Shown here: piece after piece, positions 7,869 through 16,767 of the stretch
Numbering within the stretch: the stretch's first letter is position 1
How the letters are laid out: each line of letters opens with the position of its first letter
Virus record (IMG/VR): IMGVR_UViG_3300025759_000853
Location: 1-21,267 of that record
Origin: a virus
Length of the DNA stretch: 21,267 nt
Direction: 5' to 3' (one strand)
Notes under the pieces: model-generated
The model's database searches: none
The model's input: the letters and a program-made list of their open reading frames with translations, nothing else
Told to the model about the DNA's origin: nothing
Translations under genes and position numbers: made by a program

Positions 7869-8594
7869 CTATGAAAGCTTTTTAACAATTGCCTTCATAA
7901 CGTCAACACCTTCATCTGTTTTAAAGAATCGTGCAAACGCAGTATATGGATGCTCTTCAAAAGGTACTGTTAAAATCTTTTTGCCGTTTGATGCCCATTT
8001 AAATACTGTGTTATTATCAGTTAAATGAACTATTCCAGCTTCTACACACCTATTTGCTAAATTACGTAATTTAATATCCTCATCATTAGCTACCTCAATA
8101 AATAGCTTAGGATTATTTTTAGCGAATAAATAACAGTCTCTTTTAATTTCTTTTGAAGACATTTTGCTTACGTCGGAACCAATTTCAGTTCTAAGTATTG
8201 CTTCCAAATGCTCTATATCTAATTCTTGAACAAGTTTCATGGCCTGCAATTCAAACTCAATTGTTTCAACTTCATCAATAGCCTCTTGTACTTCGTCAAT
8301 TTCTTCATAAAGATCATCTTTTTTAGGATGATATATTGACATAAGTTGTTGAAGCATTACATCAGTTCTAGGAACATATAATACACCATTCCTAAATGTA
8401 ATATGTGATAGCCTTGCAAATTCATCTTGTTCGTCTCTAAACAAAGAATTTTGATTAGTAGCATATCGTATCTCACGATTAATTTTTTTATCTTCATCAA
8501 ACCATAAAATACCTTTTGATTTGATGGTATATGTCAGCGGAGATAAACCGCCTTTAAGGACATATGTTCTATCCTTTACTTCCCAATTTTTCAT
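7869..8594 (-). CDS. Conserved phage protein of unknown function, next to the capsid gene
   Basis: I place the start at ATG 8594, giving 241 residues beginning MKNWEVKDRTYVLKGG. A longer frame opens at 8645, but its extra 17 residues are translated from the stem-loop after the capsid gene and are hydrophobic and unlike the rest. The protein has LSPLTYTIKSKGILWFDED, REIRYATNQNSLFRDEQDEF, and a Glu-rich helical middle (EIDEVQEAIDEVETIEFE). Then come MSSKEIKRDCYLFAKNNPKL and a C-terminal VFKWASNGKKILTVPF with a helical end. The EIRYATNQ...DEQ block is, as I recall, typical of a family found beside capsid genes in marine phages, without a known function. The C-terminal half could be a winged-helix-like domain. 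A hairpin bounds it on each side, which may set its expression apart from the capsid and connector genes. It ends in TAG. Confidence 0.6.
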   Translation of the reverse strand: MKNWEVKDRTYVLKGGLSPLTYTIKSKGILWFDEDKKINREIRYATNQNSLFRDEQDEFARLSHITFRNGVLYVPRTDVMLQQLMSIYHPKKDDLYEEIDEVQEAIDEVETIEFELQAMKLVQELDIEHLEAILRTEIGSDVSKMSSKEIKRDCYLFAKNNPKLFIEVANDEDIKLRNLANRCVEAGIVHLTDNNTVFKWASNGKKILTVPFEEHPYTAFARFFKTDEGVDVMKAIVKKLS

Positions 8595-8623
8595 AATATA
8601 ATTTAATAAAATAAATAAGAGTA

Positions 8624-8643
8624 GGGGCGCTTTAACACGCCCC
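8624..8643 (-). terminator. GC-rich stem-loop after the capsid gene, possible attenuating terminator
   Basis: Starting 17 bases after the capsid stop, the transcript can form a 6-bp all-GC stem (GGGGCG / CGCCCC) with the 8-base loop TGTTAAAG. It is followed by a U-rich but interrupted stretch (TACTCTTATTTATTTTATT). In such an AT-rich setting an all-GC stem stands out. It could terminate part of transcription, keeping capsid mRNA more abundant than downstream messages, or protect its 3' end. The U-tract is imperfect, so full termination is unlikely, and the downstream genes have no visible promoter. Confidence 0.45.
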
Positions 8644-8660
8644 ATCCCTTATATTAATGA

Positions 8661-10112
8661 TTAGTCTTTCAATAAGAAGAAGTTGTTCGCTCCTTGAGTA
8701 ATCAAACATCTTTCAGATAGGAAAGAAACTCTCATCTCGTCAGTAGTAGAAGTGTAAGCTCCACCTACAGAACCAGTGATCCAAGTTTTCATTTTTCTAT
8801 CATCAGTTTCAGATGCTCTATAACGAATATGCAAGAAAGGTCTTTTAATATTTTGACCTAGTTGCTGATCGTATACAGTTGATGTACCAGCAGGAATAAT
8901 AACACCTTCAATATCACCAAATCCACCTCTTGTAGCAAAATCATTTAGATATTTCCAGTCAGTTTTATAGAAGTCATAAGAACCTCTTCTAAACCCTGCA
9001 AATCCCAAATTAAGCGCCATTTCTTCAGAATTGTTAAATACACCATAAGATGTACCGCCAGATCCATAAGAATTCTTAGTAGCTAGTCCATCATCAATAG
9101 ACAAAGACAAATCTCTATCTGCATAGATCATATTTTCTTCAATAGCACCATTTTTATCTAGTTGCTTAAGAATAGTATCAAAGTCAGAAAGATCAGTATC
9201 TGCAGAAAGATCTGTAAATACATTCCCTCTATCTTCTAGAGCAGCAAATAGCCCTTCAGAACCAGTAATGTTTGATGGGAAACCAGATCCAGCTGCACCA
9301 GCTTTTTCTACAGCTTCTACCATAGCCATTTCTAGATAATCTTCAAATCTCTGACGAGTTTCGTGCTCAGATTTTAGGTACCATAGGTAACCAGAAGCTC
9401 CGTTTTCAGAAGTAACTTCAATCCATCCAATTTGTGCAGTATCAGATCCATTAACAGCGTAATTATCTTTTAGGATAATTGGCTTGTTAGTGTAAGAGCT
9501 GTAAGATGCGTCAATTGAACCATCCATTCCATCAGTGCCTTTTGCAAACTCAGAACCATAAACAAGTACAGTTGCGTGATCGTAAGAAGCAGCACTAGTT
9601 ACAGCATTAAAGTTAGCAGCAGTATAACATACGGCAGTAAAAGTACCAGTATCCCCAGCAGCAGCAGCACCAGCTACAGTTACAACACCTTTAAGTACGG
9701 GTCCAGTGGCAGCGCCAGCTGAAGTTTGTCCTTGTACCATAATAGTTTGTCCTACACGCACAGCAGGAGCAGCACCAGCAGCATAAGCTACAGCATCAGG
9801 GTTTGCAGCAAAGTTTACAGTAAATACTACGGTGCCATCAGCGCCAGCAGTTGCTAAATCTACATCTTCATAACGAATATGTAGTCTACCTTGCTCAACC
9901 CATCTGATTTCGTCAGATGCAGAAGGCATCTCAGCAGACACCATACGCAAGAAAGAAGAGATAGAACGATTTCCGTAAATCTCAGCTTCTTTTTCGTATA
10001 CGTCTGGTAAAAATTGTTTTGTAAAGTCAAAATCGGTAATATAGTTACCTTGGAATAACGTCCCTTTACTAGGCGAGGGAGTTAAGTTTTCAATTCCAGT
10101 TGTTAAAGCCAT
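8661..10112 (-). CDS. Major capsid protein
   Basis: A 483-residue protein just after an acidic scaffold-like gene and before connector genes, which is the usual place of the major capsid protein. It begins MALTTGIENLTPSPSKGTLF, continues QGNYITDFDFTKQFLPDVYE, and has EIRWVEQGRLHIRYEDVD near 68-85. A Gly/Ala/Val-rich insertion at about 86-190 (VRVGQTIMVQGQ, LKGVVTVAGAAAAGDTGTF) looks like a beta-barrel-type accessory domain. The helical spine EHETRQRFEDYLEMAMVEAV (about 249-268) fits the long helix of the HK97 fold. The C-terminal part includes HIRYRASETDDRK and ends SERCLITQGANNFFLLKD. The coding sequence is visibly less AT-rich than its neighbours, consistent with a highly expressed gene. 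The leader is A-rich (GACTTAAAAA) with no Shine-Dalgarno. The capsid call rests on position, size and layout; no catalytic motif exists to confirm it. Confidence 0.8.
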   Translation of the reverse strand: MALTTGIENLTPSPSKGTLFQGNYITDFDFTKQFLPDVYEKEAEIYGNRSISSFLRMVSAEMPSASDEIRWVEQGRLHIRYEDVDLATAGADGTVVFTVNFAANPDAVAYAAGAAPAVRVGQTIMVQGQTSAGAATGPVLKGVVTVAGAAAAGDTGTFTAVCYTAANFNAVTSAASYDHATVLVYGSEFAKGTDGMDGSIDASYSSYTNKPIILKDNYAVNGSDTAQIGWIEVTSENGASGYLWYLKSEHETRQRFEDYLEMAMVEAVEKAGAAGSGFPSNITGSEGLFAALEDRGNVFTDLSADTDLSDFDTILKQLDKNGAIEENMIYADRDLSLSIDDGLATKNSYGSGGTSYGVFNNSEEMALNLGFAGFRRGSYDFYKTDWKYLNDFATRGGFGDIEGVIIPAGTSTVYDQQLGQNIKRPFLHIRYRASETDDRKMKTWITGSVGGAYTSTTDEMRVSFLSERCLITQGANNFFLLKD

Positions 10113-10123
10113 TTTTTAAGTCT

Positions 10124-11338
10124 TTATTGTTTTAGTTTAATTCTTAGTTTTGAACTAGAATCTCCTGAAACAACTTTAAATTTTTGGCCAGATTTTGTTT
10201 GTATTGTACCTTCTTGTCGAGGCGTCATATCAATGTTTTTAGCTTCTTTAGCATTTTGTCTTAGGGCATCGGCACGGCCTTGCTCATAAAAATGCTGGGC
10301 TATTTTATCTGCATTCCTTGCTGCAAATAAAGCTTTGTGATAACCAGCGACATTCCCAATTTCACCTTTATCATTCATAAATGGTTTGATAAAGTTAGAA
10401 ATATCAGATTGCAAACGTTTTGTTTCATTAATATTATTGACTTTATATCTATATTTATTATCTCCAACTTGGAAATCAAATCCTTTAAAGTCATTATTAA
10501 ATACAGAATCTGTTCTTTCTAAAAAAATCTGGTTTAGTTGTTTGTTTAATTCTTGTTCCTTTGTATATCCACTATAAGCTTCGTAAGCTTCTTGGTATTC
10601 AGAAGGAATTTCTTTTTGGCGGTTTAACTTAAGATCCGCGTAATACTTTTCCTTATGATTTTTAAAAAACTCACGAGCATTATGTAGTTCTTCTTTAAAA
10701 GCGCGTTTTTTAGCGCGAATTTCTCTTGGGTCGTCTTCCTCCTCGCTATATGAAAAATTATCTTCCATGTATTCACTAATTTCTTGCGAGTCCCAAGGTT
10801 TTGATTGAGAATAATATTGCTTTAATAATTCACCTTCAGGCAATTTAGAAATATCCCTATTCATATTAACATAATCTTCTAGGGAGCCTCCAGTATCATT
10901 CATAAACTCTAAAAGTTTATCTATGCCTTCTGGTAACTCTACTTGTGGTTGTTCCACAGGCTTTGGTTGTTCATTTACTTTTGCGGCATTTTCATCAACA
11001 TTAGGCTGATCTTTTACTTCCGCAGGTTCCTCTTCAGTGATGATCTCAATCGGCGAGTCGTTTTCCGTATCTTCTCCGGTAGAGCTTTCATCTTGCTCTT
11101 CGGCGTTTTCTTTTTGAACTTCTTCGCTAGTTGTGGATTCGTCGCGTACAGGAACCTCATCTGTGCTTTGCTTCTGAAGGGCATCTAAATCAATTTTTGG
11201 TGTTTCTTCTGATTCTTTACCTGCAGATTCTGGAGTTATTTCTCCTTTTTCTACAGCTTTGTCAAGAACCGCTTGCTCTGTTTGTTGTTTTGTTTTAGGC
11301 TCGTCTTCGACTACGCCTTTAACTGTCCATTTTGCCAT
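10124..11338 (-). CDS. Acidic scaffold-like protein
   Basis: A 404-residue, strongly charged protein between portal and capsid genes, the expected place of the scaffolding protein that shapes the procapsid. Residues 1-140 are low-complexity and rich in Glu, Asp, Gln, Pro and Thr, probably disordered (DEPKTKQQTEQAVLDKAVEK, then EEQDESSTGEDTENDSP). The middle (about 140-350) is helical and contains IDKLLEFMNDTGGSLEDYVN, a block typical of such proteins. An acidic patch NFSYSEEEDDPREIRAKKR and coiled-coil-like Lys/Glu segments follow. The C-terminus is short and basic (SSKLRIKLKQ), matching the usual capsid-binding tail of scaffolds. It starts ATGGCAAAATGG after an A/T-only leader and ends 11 bases before the capsid start. 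No protease motif is seen. Confidence 0.7.
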   Translation of the reverse strand: MAKWTVKGVVEDEPKTKQQTEQAVLDKAVEKGEITPESAGKESEETPKIDLDALQKQSTDEVPVRDESTTSEEVQKENAEEQDESSTGEDTENDSPIEIITEEEPAEVKDQPNVDENAAKVNEQPKPVEQPQVELPEGIDKLLEFMNDTGGSLEDYVNMNRDISKLPEGELLKQYYSQSKPWDSQEISEYMEDNFSYSEEEDDPREIRAKKRAFKEELHNAREFFKNHKEKYYADLKLNRQKEIPSEYQEAYEAYSGYTKEQELNKQLNQIFLERTDSVFNNDFKGFDFQVGDNKYRYKVNNINETKRLQSDISNFIKPFMNDKGEIGNVAGYHKALFAARNADKIAQHFYEQGRADALRQNAKEAKNIDMTPRQEGTIQTKSGQKFKVVSGDSSSKLRIKLKQ

Positions 11339-11368
11339 AATTTAATAATATATAATAATTTAAAAATT

Positions 11369-13729
11369 TTACCTTGGCTCAAATCTGCTAAGGTCAATAC
11401 CACCTAATACGTCATTGCCTGAAGACTCAAAACCCTTCCTTGGTTCTGGATTAGATGGAGGTTTTTGCAATTCAATTTGTTTTTTAGCGTCAAGCTCCAT
11501 TTCTTTAAGCTTTACATTTAAATCAAATTCATATTGCATTAGATCTTTTTTAGTTGCCGCTTCTCTTTCTAATTTTTTAACATCAAGCTCTGCTTGCAAT
11601 TGAGCTAATTTACCTTTAGCCTCAACCTTTAAGTTTTCTGCTTGAGCCTTAGCTAATTCAGCAGCTTGAGCAGCTTGTGCGTTTGCTTGAGATTGTGCAG
11701 CTATATTTCTTTCCGCTTTTAATTGGTCAGTAGCTTCTTTTTTAGCTCTTCTATATTTTAATAATTGATTAGCTAGTTTTATATTTTTAACTTGTCTAAT
11801 ATCAATTACATCTTCTAAATGTATTTGATCCCTTGAAAGAGCAGCTTGTATATTATTTTCCACTAGCTGTTTTTCTTCTTGATCTGGATCTAATTCTAAG
11901 AAAATTCCAAAGTCATGTATATGAAGTTTATCCATTTCTTTTAATGCCCCTACACTGAACCTACCAATACCCCCAATCATTGCATCTCTTTGTGGGTGGT
12001 ATTCTAATACGTCCTTAATACGTATAGATATTGCCTCAGCTAACGAAGATGTTATATATAATGAGCTATGCAATATATGCCTTGTTGCTGTATTTGAATT
12101 TGCAGCCGCAAGCTTTTGAACACCTACGAGCGCATAGGGATCTGGATCGCTACCATCTCTAGCTTCGTTTAAACCAGTTACGTCCCTTAGCATTTGTAAA
12201 TAATAATTATATGCTTGGATTAATAACTGAGTTTGTTGGCCGCCGCCCCCTGGCAATTCCTGAATTGGCACCTTGCCTCCATTCATATCACCGTCTTGGG
12301 TCATTGACCTACCTATAATAGATCCTGTTTGGAAGTATAGGTTTAAAGCCTCTTGTGGATTATAGTTTGTTCCATTACCAAGATCAATTTCAGCTAGACC
12401 GTCAGCATCTACATAAACACCAGAAGGCGTCATTCTTTGTATTACTTGCTGTAATTTTAAATGAGTTAGCTGTATAAGATCAGCATAAGTTACCATTCGG
12501 CTAACTAAACTTTCGATTTTCCCTTTATACATTCTAGGGGCGCTAACAATGTAATTCATCATTACACGGTTAACATTAGAACTAGGGCGCACCATATTAG
12601 ATGCTTTTTTCCACTTAAGTAGTTTATTAGACCCTAAGACCATTACGCCTTCGTATATGACCTCTTGTGCCTGTGCTACTTTTTCAAATCTTGTTCTTTG
12701 GTCTTTAGGCGGATTAAAAGTATCATCTTTTTTAATTGCTTTTAAAGCCCCAGAAGCAGTTTCTTTTATTTTATATACACTTTGTTCCCAGCTTTTCCAA
12801 TTAAAATATAATACAGTAAGAGTATTAGTATCTACTGTATCGTTAGAATCGTTGTTTGTATAATCGTAATTATTATAATTTGAAGATTGTTTTACTATTT
12901 GATCAAATTCTTCATCGGTTAATTCTGGAAATTGTTTTTTAAGTTCGTTAGATTTTATTTGTTTAACTTCACCAAAATAGTATACGTCTTCAAAATTAGG
13001 ATCTTCTGTGTATGAATATATTAAATTCGCAGGATCTACATACTCTAATTTAATACCATCTGTATTATTAAAAGTATGTTTTGTTGCCGCAATACCAAGC
13101 ACAGTTTGATCGTAATCAATTCTTTTCTTTAGTTCTGGATAATTATTTCTTTTAAAAACATTATCAATTGCTTGTTCCTGCGCTATTTCAATAGATTGTT
13201 TATAACCAATCTGCATATGCAGCTCAAGTTCTTCTGCATTAGAAGGCAGATCTTCTTGCTTAATATTTCGCACATCAACACCAAGCTTTTCATCTATCTC
13301 TGTAATCAAGTCCTGAGTATTCATATCCTCAAGGATCATTTCAACAAAATTAGTTCTTTCTTTTACAGAGGTTGGATCCTGTGCAAATGCTTTTATTGTA
13401 AACAGCCTGTCTTGCATGCCATTTACAACAATATCTACAAATTTAGGTATAATAGGTACTGGCTTCCAATCTAAGTTCAAATATGATAAATCTCCATTTA
13501 CTGAAAATTCATCTTTATATTTTTGAACAGACTGCTCTCCTCGCGCATATAGTCTCAATCTATGAAACTCACGCTGATTTTGTAAAAATCTACCCGTCCC
13601 AGAGTTTTTTCTAAACCATTCGTTTTGTATACCTCTGGCCACTTCCATCCCATAAGCTTCGCTTGCTTTTTCTGCGTCGCTTACTGATTGGCTGGGAAAT
13701 TGGGTAACTTGTCCTGTAGCTTCTGCCAT
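11369..13729 (-). CDS. Portal protein with a coiled-coil C-terminus
   Basis: A 786-residue protein directly after the large terminase gene, 2 bases past its stop. Portal rings form the DNA entry vertex and dock the terminase and the tail. Supporting features are the N-terminal LYARGEQSVQKYKDE, the WKPVPIIPKFVDIVVNGMQD block, and MVTYADLIQLTHLKLQQVIQ in the middle. Also present are DPANLIYSYTEDPNFEDVYY and, in the C-terminal half, the portal-like VTGLNEARDGSDPDPYALVG followed by KLAAANSNTATRH. From about 662 to 755 runs a long Ala/Gln/Lys/Glu segment (KAERNIAAQSQANAQAAQAA, then AELDVKKLEREAATKK), predicted coiled coil. The last 31 residues are Pro/Gly-rich. The length is large for a portal but normal for this kind of phage, and the extension could form a barrel reaching into the capsid. 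Confidence 0.8.
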   Translation of the reverse strand: MAEATGQVTQFPSQSVSDAEKASEAYGMEVARGIQNEWFRKNSGTGRFLQNQREFHRLRLYARGEQSVQKYKDEFSVNGDLSYLNLDWKPVPIIPKFVDIVVNGMQDRLFTIKAFAQDPTSVKERTNFVEMILEDMNTQDLITEIDEKLGVDVRNIKQEDLPSNAEELELHMQIGYKQSIEIAQEQAIDNVFKRNNYPELKKRIDYDQTVLGIAATKHTFNNTDGIKLEYVDPANLIYSYTEDPNFEDVYYFGEVKQIKSNELKKQFPELTDEEFDQIVKQSSNYNNYDYTNNDSNDTVDTNTLTVLYFNWKSWEQSVYKIKETASGALKAIKKDDTFNPPKDQRTRFEKVAQAQEVIYEGVMVLGSNKLLKWKKASNMVRPSSNVNRVMMNYIVSAPRMYKGKIESLVSRMVTYADLIQLTHLKLQQVIQRMTPSGVYVDADGLAEIDLGNGTNYNPQEALNLYFQTGSIIGRSMTQDGDMNGGKVPIQELPGGGGQQTQLLIQAYNYYLQMLRDVTGLNEARDGSDPDPYALVGVQKLAAANSNTATRHILHSSLYITSSLAEAISIRIKDVLEYHPQRDAMIGGIGRFSVGALKEMDKLHIHDFGIFLELDPDQEEKQLVENNIQAALSRDQIHLEDVIDIRQVKNIKLANQLLKYRRAKKEATDQLKAERNIAAQSQANAQAAQAAELAKAQAENLKVEAKGKLAQLQAELDVKKLEREAATKKDLMQYEFDLNVKLKEMELDAKKQIELQKPPSNPEPRKGFESSGNDVLGGIDLSRFEPR

Positions 13730-13731
13730 CT

Positions 13732-15966
13732 TTATTGTATTATTTTACTTTTTAATCCTGAATTATTATATTTTGAAAATCCAAAATCTACTTTTTTCTT
13801 TTCTCTTATACTACGCGGAGAATATAAATGTCTTTGGCAAGCCATTATAGCTAGTCCGCTGCTAATAGATGCGTCGTATTTTGTTCTATTGTTTACATTA
13901 AATTTAGCCCAGTCTTGCAATGTTCTTTGAAAATACATATTACCGTAGTCTCCATTTTCATGCATACCAACATGGTTTTGTATATAAGATTCAATTGCAG
14001 ACGCGTGAGCTTGCCTTATATCTTCAGAGCTATTAGGTATACCACCTAATTCTTTTTCAGTTACAGATAATTTATTAAATAATTTATCAGGCCTATTCAT
14101 AGAATAACCTCTATAGCCTCTTCTTTTAAGATAATATAATAATCTAGGTTTGTTATTTTCTGCCAATATAGGCATTCCGTAAAAAACGATTGCCATTAAT
14201 ACATCTTCAAAAAATATTTCAGCAGTTTGTGGTCTAGCCACATATTCTAAAAAAAATTGTGAACTAGGAACATCTGGATGCATACTAAACGCTGTTAATC
14301 CATGCAATGCCCCATTTGAACCGCCACCGTCAACTGTTCCGCTAATATCATAGCTATCACAGCCAAATGCTCCAAATTCTTTATTCCCAGGATACTTTAT
14401 TCCATTTTTAGTTTCAAAAGCATTTTGCATTTGTAGACTTGGTATCCAAGATAATTTAAATCTTCCGTTTTTGTTAGGATGCCACTCTACTTTAGTATCT
14501 TTTACACCGTTAGCCCATTGAAAAGAGCCTGTTGTAACATAGCCGCTTAAAACCATTTCTTCATTATAATCTATTTGCTCATATATTTTTGCAAGATTAA
14601 ATATTGAATCTTTGGTTTCGTCTCTAAAAGCATGCTGTTCTGTTCTTGGAAATTGCCTATAAAATTCATTTAAAGCGTCAGAGTTATTTTTAAGCCCATC
14701 TGCTTCATTCTCCCAATGCTCGATGACTCCAGTATAGACATTTCCTCCGTCGATCCCTTCAACTGGTTCTTCAGGAGTATCGAAGACAGGAAATCCATAT
14801 TTATTGATGAATCCTTCGTAGTTCCATTCCATAGGAATGAACAAAGCGTATAATCCACTAGGAGTCTGCCCATTGCGATTTCTTTTTGTTTTTGTAAGGT
14901 CTGAGTCATCATAAAGTTTTTTAAAGTTTTCTCCTCCTTTATCTAAAGCATTGGAGGTTGACCCCATCATACATTTGCCAACAACTCTAGCGCCTAACCT
15001 TAAACAAGTTTTAGTTACACGCCAGTTATTTAATATATTATCTGGTTTATCCCATTTTCCCGATTCATCGTGAACTAATAATTTTAATTTTTCTCCATCA
15101 TAACTATTGTCGCCAGTATTTTTCCAGTCAATAGTCGTATCCAGACCTTCTTCTGATTGCTCAGTTTTTACTTTAAAACTATTTCTAGTAAGTTTAGAGG
15201 CTGGAAGCCTATAAGATAATTCTGTTTTTGGTTTGTCCATTCCATCTTGTATAGGCTTAAAGAAGAATGGGTAATTTGATGATATAGGGACTACTTTGTC
15301 TGTAAACATTTTTTTGGCATCAGACCCGGACTTTGATAATATACCGAATCTTGAGTCTCTTGATATTGTAGCCACGTTAACAGTTTCTGATGATGCCATG
15401 AAGCTAAAGCCAGACCGTCTGTTTTTGAGGTAACACATTCCATAACATCTTTCGTCTGCTTTGCAAGCTTCCCAGAAATAATAGAATAATTTGTTTGACT
15501 GTCTAAATTCGGGTGCACCAACGTCAATTTTTGTCCAGTTGAGGTACATATAGTGTGACCCTGTAAGGTAACACGGCTCCCCATCGCACATGAACCAATA
15601 ACCATCATTACGCCTATTAAATTCAATTTCAATATAATCGTAGTATTCTTCTTTAATATCATCTGGAAAAGATTTAAATTCATGTATTGATTTAATCTTA
15701 TTTAAAGATCCTGGCTTTTGTCGTTTTCTAAATACTTGATTTTCTTTTTTTAAATCTTGCCCATCTATTTTTTCAGGTGCTAAAGGCAAGGCTATCTTAA
15801 GTCCTTGAATCTCATATATTTCACCAATAGTACCGTCTTTGCTAATTACAACACAATCTAAATCTTTATTGTACCCGTAATTATATTTTTTATATTTATT
15901 ATTTCTTTTAACTTCTTTGGTGTTAATATGGTCTGTATTTATATTATACAGTGTTTGTTTATACAT
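13732..15966 (-). CDS. terL: Large terminase subunit (DNA-packaging ATPase/nuclease)
   Basis: A 744-residue motor protein that pumps DNA into the procapsid and cuts it. Residues 1-170 are an N-terminal extension. The ATPase domain has a degenerate Walker A at 181-188 (KNRRSGFS) and Walker B at 294-301 (LKLLVHDE, catalytic Glu301). The coupling motif is MGSTSN at 334-339. The nuclease domain, with an RNase H-like fold, has an acidic strand at about 534-540 (FGCDSYD, Asp537) and a second acidic residue at about 603 (PILAENNKP). The C-terminus is basic. The ATG overlaps the stop of the small upstream gene by one base (TAATG). The portal gene follows after 2 bases, in the usual terminase-portal order. 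Two other minus-strand open frames lie inside it and are only shadows. Confidence 0.88.
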   Translation of the reverse strand: MYKQTLYNINTDHINTKEVKRNNKYKKYNYGYNKDLDCVVISKDGTIGEIYEIQGLKIALPLAPEKIDGQDLKKENQVFRKRQKPGSLNKIKSIHEFKSFPDDIKEEYYDYIEIEFNRRNDGYWFMCDGEPCYLTGSHYMYLNWTKIDVGAPEFRQSNKLFYYFWEACKADERCYGMCYLKNRRSGFSFMASSETVNVATISRDSRFGILSKSGSDAKKMFTDKVVPISSNYPFFFKPIQDGMDKPKTELSYRLPASKLTRNSFKVKTEQSEEGLDTTIDWKNTGDNSYDGEKLKLLVHDESGKWDKPDNILNNWRVTKTCLRLGARVVGKCMMGSTSNALDKGGENFKKLYDDSDLTKTKRNRNGQTPSGLYALFIPMEWNYEGFINKYGFPVFDTPEEPVEGIDGGNVYTGVIEHWENEADGLKNNSDALNEFYRQFPRTEQHAFRDETKDSIFNLAKIYEQIDYNEEMVLSGYVTTGSFQWANGVKDTKVEWHPNKNGRFKLSWIPSLQMQNAFETKNGIKYPGNKEFGAFGCDSYDISGTVDGGGSNGALHGLTAFSMHPDVPSSQFFLEYVARPQTAEIFFEDVLMAIVFYGMPILAENNKPRLLYYLKRRGYRGYSMNRPDKLFNKLSVTEKELGGIPNSSEDIRQAHASAIESYIQNHVGMHENGDYGNMYFQRTLQDWAKFNVNNRTKYDASISSGLAIMACQRHLYSPRSIREKKKVDFGFSKYNNSGLKSKIIQ

Positions 15967-16214
15967 TATTTAATACGATTTTCTACACCTAAAAATTTTA
16001 TAGATTCTTTTTCAGATTCTTTCTTAGTATCATTTATTTGTTCAATTTTATCTACTATTTTAAAAGAATCTTCTATTGCCGCCCATTTTGCTTGAGCAGC
16101 TATTTTTGCTTTTTCAGGGTCCAAGTCAGCTAAATCAATTTTTTGTCTTATAACTTTATCCAATTCAATTAAAGCTTGCTCAGCCGCCTCGATTATTTTT
16201 TTGCGCCTATCCAT
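15966..16214 (-). CDS. Small helical protein upstream of terL, possible small terminase
   Basis: An 82-residue protein, almost wholly helical and charged. It contains RRKKIIEAAEQALIELDKVI, the segment DLADLDPEKAKIAAQAKWAA, and DSFKIVDKIEQINDTKKESE. The stop overlaps the terL start (TAATG), and the start lies 8 bases inside the GroES-like gene, so translation of the three is probably coupled. Position immediately before the large subunit is where small terminases usually lie, and an oligomer-forming helical protein would suit. It is, however, shorter than typical small subunits and I cannot see a helix-turn-helix DNA-binding motif. The small-terminase role is therefore a positional guess. Confidence 0.6.
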   Translation of the reverse strand: MDRRKKIIEAAEQALIELDKVIRQKIDLADLDPEKAKIAAQAKWAAIEDSFKIVDKIEQINDTKKESEKESIKFLGVENRIK

Positions 16215-16767
16215 ACTTAATTGTTATATCATTTGATTTAACTCTATACATTTTTTTCCCCTCTATATTAAACTCATATTCAGAAACAGGAGTAAAGCCT
16301 ACCACGTCTCCACAGGCTAATCCTAATGACCCCAGATACTCATTACTATATACAAGCTCTCCAGCTAATTCTTTTTCGCTTAAAACGCTCCATTTTGAAT
16401 CTTGTTTTATTGGTGTTACAAAACAAAATTCAGGCATTGCCTTCCATTCATTATTTCTTTTATAAGCAAATAGCTGATCAGAATATACTGTATATGTATT
16501 ATCGTCAATATACGACCCAGAGTTTCTTTCATTGCCTCTTACGTCAAACCATCTGCGAAATACATTATGATGCACTATTACATCATCGCCTGGCTTAACT
16601 GGGGTTTTTATATTTATAGGAACGCTTATTACTTTACCAACCCTATTTACAAAATGATAATCTCTTTCTGTTATTTCGGTATTAAGTATAAGTTCTTTAT
16701 CCCCTACGCTTTTTTTATTATTGTATCGATCTTTAGTAGATATAATATAATTGTATAGTGATCTCAT
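16207..16767 (-). CDS. GroES-like co-chaperonin-type protein with two barrel halves
   Basis: A 186-residue soluble protein. Two segments each resemble the Cpn10/GroES barrel pattern G-x-V ... GD-x-V ... Y-x-V-x-x-x-[DQ]-[IL]. The first has VGKVISVP (43-50), KPGDDVIVHHNVF (58-70) and YTVYSDQLFAY (92-102). The second has LAGELVY (134-140), ACGDVVGF (151-158) and NIEGKKMYRVKSNDITIKY (167-185). Co-chaperonins encoded by phages (T4 gp31, RB49 CocO) help host GroEL fold the capsid protein, and a location among head genes would fit. As I recall, proteins of this kind are widespread in marine phages and often end in a longer tail; this one stops at IKYG. The mobile loop that binds GroEL is not obvious. 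The ATG overlaps the preceding stop (TAATG). Confidence 0.55.
   Translation of the reverse strand: MRSLYNYIISTKDRYNNKKSVGDKELILNTEITERDYHFVNRVGKVISVPINIKTPVKPGDDVIVHHNVFRRWFDVRGNERNSGSYIDDNTYTVYSDQLFAYKRNNEWKAMPEFCFVTPIKQDSKWSVLSEKELAGELVYSNEYLGSLGLACGDVVGFTPVSEYEFNIEGKKMYRVKSNDITIKYG

Noticed and set aside
8595-8645. Upstream start for the 241-residue gene next to the capsid gene
   Set aside because: The additional residues come from the stem-loop region, are hydrophobic (PLLLFILLNYI) and could mimic a signal peptide, but the downstream MKNWEVKDRTY start has a normal A/T leader and fits the family as I recall it.
14670-14912. 80-residue minus-strand open frame within terL
   Set aside because: It is in another frame of the terminase coding sequence, with no independent leader or family pattern.
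15291-15683. 130-residue minus-strand open frame within terL
   Set aside because: It lies wholly inside the terminase gene in another frame, over the Walker A region, and has no recognisable features. It is a shadow.
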